From the NCBI GenBank assembly GCA_011037195.1, contig JAAEAF010014486.1, positions 95,637-159,636 on the forward strand: 64,000 bases of DNA. Direction: 5' to 3'. Under the pieces are notes generated by a model. That model worked only from the letters and a program-made list of their open reading frames with translations. It ran no database searches and was not told where the DNA came from. Numbering within the stretch: the stretch's first letter is position 1; each line of letters starts with the position of its first letter. The DNA is from Triatoma infestans (lineage: Eukaryota > Arthropoda > Insecta > Hemiptera > Reduviidae). This document shows positions 33,701-45,700 of this stretch, in pieces. A program made the translations under genes and the position numbers.

Positions 33701-36700
33701 CTTTGTATTCTGAATAATTATTCAGTTTAAAGTAAAAAAAATATTTTCAGTTAGACGAAATTGAGGAGAAAGAACGTCAAGAAGAAATGGCTAATATGTC
33801 CGGTCAAGGAATGCCGACAAAAGGAAAAGGAAAGGGTGCAGCATTAGGCAAGAGAAAGGCAGCACTGGCTGTAGAAGTGTTACCTTCCCCCATTGCTCGT
33901 AGAATCGTGCCAGAAATTCGTGAAGATATGAAGAAAAAGGCTGAGACGGCCGTCAGGTTGAAAGAGAAGAAATTGAAAGGACCAACGGTTAGTTGTGTTT
34001 AGAAGTTAGAATGCGCTTTTTGGTTTTATTTAGTTAAAATTACCAGAATTTATTTACTCTTAGAAGAAAGAAAAGAAGGAAGCAGGCGAAGAAAGTAAAG
34101 ATAAATTTGATCTCATCGAAGAAGGTGTTCAAAAGGCAACTAAGAAAGTTAAAAAAGGTAAACAAAAATAAGCTATACTAAATTCTTATTATTTTATTTA
34201 TAGGGTGTATAAAAAAAGAAGACCCTTTTTCAATAAAAAGTACATTTTTTCTTACCTTGTATGCATTTTTTATTAATATAGCCCATTGTGATTTACTCTT
34301 GAACCACCTTTCTGCCTGCTGTTGGATCCCTCGCTGGGTTTGGAATCGTAAAACTCCTGCCCTCCAGTTTCTACTTCAGTGAAGTTATTAAATTTTTTCC
34401 CGCAAAGAAAGTGTGTCATGGACCAAGGTAGAATGGAACGGAACCAAGTCTGGTGGGTTTAAAAGAAGTTTAATACTCTCAACTTCTTCACTTTTTTCTT
34501 TAGTCTGATGGGCCAAGCGTTTATCTTCCTGAAACAAAACTTATTGGCAATTGACCAAAGCTGGATAATGCTGCGGTCATTTTCTTTCCTTTTTGTGTGT
34601 ATCCCATTTAGTTGTTGGCAGTAAAGCTGGAATTCATGGAAACTCCGTCGGGAACGAATTCGAGTTGAATAACTCCTTCCTGGTTCCAGAAAACGCACAA
34701 CATTGACCTTTTCTCGAATTGCATCTTTGCACCTACCGGAAATGCTGCTTGACTGCGATCCAACCATTAATTACCTATCTCAGGATTTCGCTAGTAAATC
34801 CACATCTCACAATTATTTTTTTGTAGTAGTTCAAGTGCGATTTAAGAGATTATTTTAAAGAGAAGTTTTCAAGTGTCTGTTCTCCTGGCGGCCTATTGAG
34901 GTGTAAGTTCATGCGGCACTATCTTACATCTCATTTTTATCTTTCCTATAGAATAGAGATGGCTGTTGACGGTGTCTTTGACATTGTCAATTCGCAGCCA
35001 GTGCACTTGAGGTTGGATTTGATTCGACACCTTCTCGTAAGCCCCATTAACTTTCCCGGCTTTCTTTCTAAAGCCATATGACCACTATTAAATTTTTGAA
35101 AGCAACGCTGGGTAGTACGCTGATAAGGACATCTTCCTCTTTGATTTCACATAGAGCACGCGTAGTATCAGCACCACTATTGTTTTCCAGTAGTGACATA
35201 AAATTATATTATATCGTAAGACACAGTCATAGTTTTCTACAAAAGCTCACAATATAACTGACAATTTGAAGGGGATATAATATGTATATAAACACTTCAC
35301 ACAATCTAAAGATTAATATAATATCGTGTTTGTAAACATAAGCGTTATGTGGATAGGTTTTAAAAGCTATAGAACTTATTTAATTAGAAAAACGGTCCTC
35401 TTTTATATATATATTTTATTATTATATTATATATTTATATAAATATAAATCTGATGAGAAACTATAATTCTCTTAGTTAGCACTAAATTATGAGAAACAA
35501 TAATCTTACGTTTCCCTAAACGTTTAGGGAAACGTTTACTTCCACTTCTTGCTTTAATTGAATTTTTATTGGCAATACATATTCTGGGGTACATATTGGT
35601 TCTGTTCCTCTCTCTATCTGTGCGCCGGTTTTTATATACATATATATAAATTGAAGTTTATATATACTGGAGCATGAAACTGCCAGAAGCGGCAAGCCTT
35701 TTTAAATCAAAACCCCTCTTCTCCCACACTAGTTTCTTCTAGTTTAAGTGTTGTGTGAGAGCGCATGCTATTAAAGGTACCTTCTCTTTTTCTTAATTGT
35801 GAAACTACTTGGAATTCAAAATAAAGTTTATTTTATTGGTTAATAAATATATTTAATTAAACATGTATTCTTTTATTTCATTGCAACGTTAAACCTAAAT
35901 AAAGTTTTATATATATAATGGGTCTGCGGCCTGGTGGACCAAGTCTCTGCATGCTTCACAAGGGGTGGGTGCTTCACGGGCCATTAAAATCATTCCGACT
36001 ACAGCGTTGGAGGTCCTCCTTAATTTCCTCCGATAGCCAAGCAGCTTTGAAAGCACTTTCCTCACTCCAAGTAGTGTTCAGACTTGTGTGGGGCTGCCTA
36101 ACTGCCCAAACCGAGGTGGGTGTTCGGAATAAGCTGACATTCGCCTGGGTGCCGGGTAATGCGGGGTTTCTGGGCAACGAAATGCCCTAGCGAAGGAGGG
36201 CTCGAAGATACCTTTTGTAGGTTCGAGCCCTTCTGTGGGTTGACTAGGAGCCTGGTCTCACCTTCTATCAAAGTTTGGATGGAAGAACAACGTCTTCGAT
36301 GGAGGACCAGGACAGTGGCTGGCTAAACCTTCATTAAGTGAGATTTGCCTAAATACACTAGGGGCCTACTGAATCATAGCCGTAGGAATATAAGATTGAT
36401 AGTGGGTCTATTTACGAGGCATTGTAGGCCGAATAGGCACATGCACCAATTGCTACTTGCAGACAGCGCGCTATGCCGGTTCTGCAAGGCCAAGGAAGAA
36501 ACCTCGGTACACATCCTCTGTGAATGTGTCGGCCTGATGAAGGCAAGGTTTCCTCAACTGGGAATAAGCAATCCCGGAGCTTCATGACGGAACCGCTTTC
36601 AGCTTTGCTGGGCTGATTAAACGGGCGAAGCTGAAGAACGTACTGTACAGTTCTAATTATTGTTTCCAGGTTGTTATTATTTTATAAGATCTTTCACTTA

Positions 36701-39700
36701 AATCAGCATCAGGTATGCCTGTTACAGAAGTTTCACTTCCTGTCACAAAATTCAGTAACAATTCCAGAGCTTACAAATAGCGAGAAGTTCAGCCTAATTG
36801 TAAGAACATTTCTCTACAAGCCTGCACTTTTTAGCTATTACCTCATTTCCGTTAATGTTAATTAGTGCATACGCAGCACCTACACCACTTTATTGTCACC
36901 TTTAGATTTAAATGAGTATACTCTTGCAACATTTGAATGTCACATACCAAAGCAAGATATATCCAGTGTAGCGGTTGGTGTTTCGATTACTCCTATATTT
37001 TTCTCCAAACCTTCCACAGCTTTATATTTTCTTTATATATCTCTTTAAATTAATATATATATATATTTCTATTTTATTTGTCTTAGTATGCGATTCCAGA
37101 TCGGTTTCGAATTTTCATCCATCGTCAGAGTAAATTTATCAAGTTCTTGTAGAGAGTTTATTTTAACGTAATGTTTCTGTTACACATTACACTTGTTAGC
37201 TTGTTGATTGTATGTGCGGGAGGTTATCAAAATACAATCAGCAAGCCAACAAGTGTACTGTGTAACACAAACATTACCTTGAAGTAAACTCTTTACACGA
37301 ACTTGATAAATTTACTTTGACGATTGATGAAAATGCGAAACTAGTCAGGAACAATGGAAACATGCATCTACGACGGATAAAATACCAGATGTTATCCAGC
37401 ATTGCAGACCAATCCACATATTTTATATACAGGGTGTACACTGAGCTGAGGTCGAAACTTCGGGAGGTGATTCAGCAGCTCAAATGCAACATCAAATATT
37501 CTATTCACTCTGGCTCGATTCTCAATAGTGTCCAAGATATTTACATTTTTAACTTTTCCGTCAATATTCGCGTTTTTCACCATAAAAACGGTCGTAACTT
37601 TTTCATCCTTTATCCTACAACAAATTGGTTTATTCGAAAGAGCATTAAATTTCCTATAAATTTACTTAACCCAGAGCCTCGAAACATTTCTTATAAACCA
37701 TGAAATTTTTATATTTTAATTTTTAATTTTATTTTTATTTTAAATTTTAATTCTTTGGTATTAGAGGATAATGATATCAACAAAATGTTATTTTAAACCT
37801 TCACTTAAACGATTTATGATTTATGTTAAATCTATGATATTTATTTGGATGCCAAAAAATTACTGCTATCTACACAAATTTTCATTATTCAAACAAGGAA
37901 GTAGGTAAGAACAATGGCAAATCACTCTGTTCGGTAGGGTAATATTAAAAAATAAAAAACTCCATATGGTCTTGAAGCTCAAAATGCGCAAGTTTGTCTG
38001 TAATTGGATGACCTTTTGATTCATTAATCATTGAAAAAATACAGTTGAAAATTTTAACAAAAATCATCGAGAACGAATTTTTTAGGCATTAAAGTAAAAT
38101 TTTCATGGTTTATAAGAAACGTTTTGAGGCTCTGGGTTAAGTAAATTTATGGGATATATAATGCTCTTTCGAATAAACAGATTTGTTGTAGGATAAAGGA
38201 TGAGAAAGTTACGACTATTTTTATGGTGAAAAACGCGAATATCGATGGAAAAGTAAAAAGTGCAAATATCTTGGACACTATTGAGAATCGGGCCAGAGTG
38301 AATAGAATATTTTTTGTTGCATTTGAGCTGCTGAATCACTTCCCACCTCTGCTCCTTGTACACCCTGTATATATATATTTGTGTGCGTGTGTATCTATGC
38401 AGGTGTTTAGAAGCTCAAATTTTGCTTTTCGTTTAGATAAAAGGGTCCGCATCATACATGAAGGTTTCGTCAAAATCCCCCATCCGAATGTGCAGTGTTA
38501 CTGATTTTTTTTCTTAGTTATTCGCGATTTTCTCGAAAACTGTTCTGATGACCTTCTTTAAACTTCATTATAGTATCTGTACAAATAAATGTCTATCGCC
38601 TTTATTTGAAACATTTTTCCGGGAAATTTATTTTCTTCTGGGAAGCTGCAAGTTAAGCCTCCAATCTACCACCTCAGTACAATTTACTCAAAGCAGTACT
38701 AAAAGTACTGCTACCTTTATAATAATAAGATAACAGAATCGTTGCTAAAATACCAAATTTATAGAAAATCGGTTTCCCCGGAAGTGCAACTTAACATAAA
38801 TCTGGTTTTTGGATGTTTCTTGAGAACGGCGGCAGCGTTGTTCCCTAAACTTGGAATAATGTTACCTTCACGATATAAACGTGTCACTCTTATTTTAAAT
38901 TAAAAAATGAATTTAGGAGGTTTTTTGGGGAAACTATCTCTTAGGTGTAGAATAAAAGTATTTGTTGACCGTTGATGAATTATGTTATGAAGAACTTTGG
39001 TGAGGATCGATCAAGAAAGAAACATTCAGTTATGCCAACGTTCCGACAGAGTTCCTGTCTTTATCATGTTTTATGGCCGATTTGTCATGTCGAGTTAGGC
39101 TGTTCATATAAATACATTACCATAGGATTAGAGGGAGCTCAATTTCTAAAATACTCTGTACTTCAAACATATATTTCCTGTGAAAACTCAATTTCGAAAA
39201 TTTGACATGATCGCGATACTCTTGTCCGAGAAAGTGAAAGTGAAGAATAAATAAACCTTTTTTGTCTATGTTAAAGAAATCAAACAAGTTAAAAATACCG
39301 GAGCTAAAAAGAGTCCAAAGAAGAAGAAGAAGAACCCATGGGAGTCTTCAAGTGAATCTGACGCTTTTCATTCTGATGATTCCATGCCAGCTGCATCACA
39401 AGAACCTGTACCGGAAAGGAAGGTAGCTAGAAGAAGTGCAGGTGAGTTTTGGCAAAGATTCATATGCCAATTTTTAACACCTAATAACTTTTGCGAGTTT
39501 ACTATAAAGAAAAGTAACAGCTTGCAGTGTCTAATAAAAATGCTCATAATTATAAAAAAAATATTGAAATTGGTTGCGTTCCTTTCAGCTGCAAACATTA
39601 AATTTAAATTTGGATCTGATGAAGAAGGCTCAGACGGTTCATTTAGATCTGTAAAGAGTGTCAACAAAAATGGACGTAGAAGTGAGTTCAGTTCATCTGA

Positions 39701-42700
39701 AGAGGAAGCCAAGACTAAGCCATCTACCGGAAAATGTAAGTAAGCTAACTGATTATCAAACTTTAATTGGCAGTGTGTATCCGGGCCGGGAACACGTCTC
39801 ATTCAGAACAATATATTTCAATTTATTTATTATTATATCTCTCTAAGTTTTATTTTCGAAAATTTTCAGCACCAGCGGAGTCCGATGAACAAATATCAGA
39901 TAAAGCAGCATCGAATTCAGAGGACAGTCCTCCAAAGAAAAGTGATGGAGAGGTGGAAAAAGAAAGTGAGGCTAAAAAAAAAACAGCTAAAGGTACTGAT
40001 TTTTAATATGATTAATTACTATTTCTCTTGTTACTAATTAATATTCTCAATTTTAGGATTAGATAAAAAAAGAAACAGAAATATCGTGTCTATTTAGGTT
40101 GTGTTTGCTACAATTGGTATGTAAAATATGCTCCAAAAATCGTTTAAGATACGTGAAAATTAGTCAGCGTTGAAAGTAAGGTAAAGATTCAGCAACACAA
40201 AAATCGAGGAAACTTGACACAAATTGTGAAACATATAAAGTGGATATTAAAAGGAGAGAGAAATTAGAGAGAATGGGTATAAAATGAAATATACGCTGAA
40301 CTCTTTAATAAAATGAACCCACAAACTGCAAGGGCTTAAGTATAAGTGTATAGAAGTTAGGTAGCTTACATATATATAGTTACCTAACTTCTATACACTT
40401 ATACTTGAAGTCCTTGCAGTTTGTGGGTTCATTTTATTAAAGAGTTCAGCGTATATTTTGGTTATTTCATAATAGTACTTATATATATATATAAATAAGG
40501 TAATAACATATTTTATGTAATATAACACACACAATCCTTCACCCTAGTCTGGCCTAGATAGCGAGTAACTAGGTTGGTATTTTTGTGTTTCTCTCCGCTC
40601 TTCGGATCCTATGACACCTCTGCATTGACTGAGACTGTTTTCTCAAATTGAACTAGAGCAGGTAATTCTAGCTCATGTTAGACCGATTTGGATCGGTTAT
40701 TCCTGAAGTTTTTACAACCGAAAGTGAGAGGTTTATATCCATATGCAGTAAAAATTCCAAGTTTAATGGCATTCTATTAGTCTTTTCCACCAAATTCAAA
40801 AACTTATTCTGTAAAATCGCACTTCCGGTTAACCAATTTTTTTCAAATTTGAAATTCTAGCAATGCTTCAATTTATATAATGTTGTATAGATGGCGGAAC
40901 CGTACATTGTACTGAAATAGCATTACTTTAGAGAAAGCTTAACATTACTGTTCCCATAGAACCCCCAGAAAATCAATTTTCCCCGAAAATGTTTCTGACA
41001 AAAACATTCAGTGAAGTCATCCTTACGATTGATGGATTTTGCCCGAAACCTTCGTGTTATTTTTTCCTATGATTTTATTGTTTAATTTAAAGTGCCTCAA
41101 CATCTATGATTATTGGCGCCCGGAGTTTTCTCAGTGCACTGCCGGCCTATGTAAAGTGTTTTCCCGGTACAAACACCTATATAATATTGTTAAGCTTTGA
41201 AAAAAAGATTAATTTGGTTGAAAAAAAAGTTTGAAGGCGTCCGTCTTTCAACATCGCTCTCGCGCGATTGTCTCAAAAGTTTTTACAAAAAATTCTCTTT
41301 ATGAAAATTAGTCCAATTAAATATAACTTTAATATCACCAGGCAATGAATTGTAGAGACTCCTAGGAAGAGACTCTGAGGGTAGCACAGTTTTTAAAGAA
41401 AATACTCAGGCTCCCAAGTGTCACTCCTAACTATACTTTATACTTAGAATCTGCACAGGATATGCTTTTTTAAATATCTTTTGATATGCTAAGTATATAT
41501 TAAGAATATGTGATTATAATGATAAAAGATTTCCAAAAATCCTGGTTAGGTTCATTGTTAAGAAGAGAAGCTTTTATAATAATAAATGTAAAAATGTAAA
41601 TATTGATAACCAATTCAGGAATGTGTGCTGCACAATTAACATACCCGATATTAAACCCCTGATCAAGATATTGACCTGAAACAACTAACTTTTGAAGGGT
41701 AGATCCCTTTTGACTAAAAAACTAAATGAAGGAGGTGAAAAACTAGCAGGTCCTGATGCCTAGAACTGTATTGTTGCCTGTTCTGTTTGAGCGGTGTAAC
41801 AGTTATACTGCTCGGATCTTGTTCCAAGTTTGTAAGACATTCTCTTTACTAATTTCTTCATGCATTAAGGAAATAACTTTTTATTTCTATTTGTTACTCT
41901 TAACCACAATCCATTTTATTTTTTGACGAACAGTAGTATTACCTTATCTTCAACTTTATAATAATAAATGAATTTAGAAAAAATTTACTTATAAATGAAT
42001 TTTGAATTTTTTTGTAGGCCGTTCTAAAGGAACCACTAGAAAGAAAACTACGGATGAAATTAAAAAAACAAAAGCAAAACGAGCAAAAAAACAGGCATTC
42101 GGAAGTGATTCTGAGAGCAATTCAGATAATGATCTGTTTTCATCACCACCCAAAAAGAAGGTAAGCGAGAGTAAATTTTAATTTTTTATTTATTTTTTAC
42201 AAAAATTAAAGATTACTTGAATGTACATAACAAATTTGGTGAAACACTTTTTCTGTCTCATTGCAATTTATCAATAATAGACAAATTTTCTTAAAAATTG
42301 GAATATTTAATAAATTATCATTCACTTTATGGTGATATGTTACACTGAAATGACATTCAAGAGAGAAGCCTAACGTCTCTTCAGCCGGAACACTGAGAAA
42401 CAATTTGTTTCCCTGAAAACGTTTTAAATAGAAGTGATTAACAGTTAGCATTCCAAGATCCAGAAATTTATTTTAGCCATATTCAAGAAAATGCTAAGAA
42501 GGACAAAATGTTTTTCCATACCAGATGTCCTCAAAACATGTATTTCCGAAGAAAACTGAAATACATGTTAATATATAGTAATAAAAAAAGTAATGTAATG
42601 TCTACTTTTCAGGGGTGCTTAACGTCCAACCATATTAAGTGTGACGGACGGGGGCGGAAGCACCTACTTTGCTGTTAACATTTTTTGAACGAATATAAAA

Positions 42701-45700
42701 TTTAGTAGTTTTACGCGGGATTGGGGACCTCTCAGTTACAAGTCCATGCTCATAACCACGATTCCACCATATAAGTAAAATTATAATTATATATATAATG
42801 TAAACAATATTTTTGTTAATTAAACAAGCAAAAAATTAGTTGGCTGGGGCCAAAGAAGAAACTTTTTATTTTTAAAAAAGTGTATTCGACGTTTCGGACA
42901 CCTTTGGTGTCCTTCCTCAGGAACTACAAAACAAAAATAGGAAATAAAGAAAATTGTATGATCAAAATTAAAACATATAAAGATTAAACATTATTAAATA
43001 CTGTTGAAAATGGATTTTGAGGTACGGTCAAACAAAAGAACTTTTTTAAATTTCTACCGACGTTTCGGCAGATTTATTGCCTTCTTCAAGGGTCTGTACA
43101 AAGGTTGAAATACATATCAAAAATAGGACCGACAGAAAATATGAACTTAAACTAAATATTTCCAGAATAAAAATTTTAAACTAAACAATATAAAATAAAC
43201 TAAGTACAAAATATGATATATATAGAGTACAATTAAATTTATTTTAAATTATTGTAGACAGATCAATATTAAACTAAATCGCAACTATTAATTAATACTA
43301 ATAAACTGAAGAAGGCAATAAATCTGCCGAAACGTCGGTAGAAATTTAAAAAAGAGTTCTTCTGTTTGACCGAACCTCAAAATCCATTTTCAACATTGAA
43401 TACAACGGTCGTAACGAACACCAAAAACATCAAAATTATTAAATACATATGATAACTGATAAGGAAGAATGGAAAGTAAAATGTTGGAGGAGGTTATTGT
43501 TTGGTTGTGAAGTAAGGTATGCTTGGAAAGAAAACAGAGAAGGGACAATTTGTAAGTTGGGAAATATGAAGAGTGCTAGAAATGAAAAACAAATCATTTA
43601 GTGAAGAGAAATAAGTGAATATAATTAAACTAGAAAATGAGTGGAAAGTGTAGAAAGTTGGTATGTGTAATTTAGTGGGGAGGGGGCTTTTTGAGGAAGC
43701 GGAAAATGTTGAAAAAGAGGTGACGTAAATATTGTTTAATCTTTATATGTTTTAATTTTTATCGTACAATTTTCTTTATTTCCGTATTTTTCTTTGGAGT
43801 TCCTGAGGAAGGACACCGAAGGTGTCAGAAACGTCGAGTAAACTTTTTTAAAAATAAAAAAATTCTTCATTGGCTCCAGCCAACAATTTTTTGCTTGTAT
43901 AATATATATATATTATAATTATTATTATATATCTGGTTATATAATAATTAAATATAAAATTATATAGCTATTTTATACATATCATTTAATAACCTACTAA
44001 TATGGCGATTAGAAGGTTATTTCAGTACTAGAGATGTAGATTACATTGCCACAAGAGGATTGTTCAATAGAACAGATTCTCCATTTGCTGGACTCTCTTG
44101 TTCAAGTTCTTCAGCAAGTCCGCAAGAACAATTTTTGCAAGTTTTTCTCTTTCCTATGCTACCACACACTGAAACACTACCATAAGACATTCACGTTGAA
44201 TTGTACAACACGTTTTTCTCTTTATTGACTTTGTGGATGGTTCCCCAACGCGGTTAAGATCTGGTATTTTATCTGTCATAGCATGCATATTTATAGTTTT
44301 CCTGACCGGTTTCGGATTTTCATCCAGTTTCGTGTAGAGAGTTCACTTCAACTTAATGTTTCGGAATGATATATATATATATATATTTTGTAATGGTTCT
44401 TCTTACCTTAATTTTTAATTTATGTAATTAATAAGAGAATTTAAACTCAATTAAACTATAAGGGTGATTGAATCTTGATTCATGTGCAAAGTTATTAAAA
44501 TAATTTATTATTTATTATACACATATCAATATAATTTTTAAATTACACCAGTTTAAATAATATTTTCTTAAAGGTAAATTCTTTAATAGATAATAAAAAT
44601 CAATGTTTAAAGTAATATTAATGTTTACAAGACACACACCTCAAATGGGAGCTCCATTCTGCTCAGCACACAAACAAAACTAAAAACTAAACTCTTTTAC
44701 CAGCCCTTTCATTTTACAATCCAGGCCGCCAAGAGGCACCGCTGGCTTCTATATCTTGATTCATCTCAATTAACCCCTGTTTAATAATAAAATTTATTGA
44801 TTGTCAATCAATAAATTTTATTTTACATATTATATCGTATAAACCATGCACCCAGTTCTCTTCATCTTGGGCATCCATTTATATCAATACTTAACATGAG
44901 TGGGCAATGCTGTATTGGTATAAAACTAATTTATTTTCTATATAACAATGTAATTATCATGTAAAAGAAAATCATATATTATAAATAGGGCTTCATTAAA
45001 CTTGCATGAAATTTGCCCCTCTTTTTCTTAGTCTGTGGGTATGTAACCATGTAACTACCATTATCCCTAATCTCAGTGACAATATAAGGCCCTTCCCAAA
45101 AAGGTAATTTCATTGTTTGTCCCTTATGTGCAAGGATTCGTAAAGATCTCACTAATACTAAGTCATTTATATTAAATTTTGCCAACTTGTACTTGATTTT
45201 ATGTTTTATTTTATTCTTTTCTCCAATATCTTTCACTCTATTAATTGAATTTTCTCGAATATTTGTTATTTCACCTTCTGATAAGTTATCCCTTTTCTTA
45301 AGGCCAAACTCTTTTATTAATGTTTCCTCAAATAACATTGAACTCCTATTACCACTAAAATTTTCAATAGGATATCCATTTATGGTATAATGGTATGTAT
45401 TATTAATTAAATACTCTATTAAATCCAGTTGTCTTGGCCACAAACTTTGTTTTTTATTTTCTAATAATGTTCTTAAATACTCACCAACATCTCTATGTAC
45501 CCTTTCTGCCTTATTGCCTTGACTGTGTCTGATGGAAGTAAAAACTGGTTGTATCCCTAGTTGTCCGACCCTCTCACACCATGTGGAAGTAGTAAATTGG
45601 GTTCCGTTATCTGTAACCACCTTCTCAGGCGTTCCGTATTCTTCACGGAATTGCACCAAACATCTTAAAGCCAGCTTTGTAGTCGCTGCTGTTATTGCAT

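Noticed and set aside
34158..34169. Early stop of Top2 by reading through the donor
   Set aside because: A good GTAAAC donor exists and later tail exons continue in frame; no poly(A) signal was noticed close by.
35908..36690. TTTTATA at both sides of the LINE RNase H fragment as target-site duplication
   Set aside because: Only 7 bp and AT-rich; chance match likely.
41110..41140. TTGGCGCCCGGAG as an LTR primer-binding site
   Set aside because: No LTR-like sequence with TG/CA ends on either side and no Gag or Pol nearby.
42735..42785. True tRNA-Thr gene
   Set aside because: A and B boxes are degenerate and no acceptor stem forms; treated as SINE remnant.
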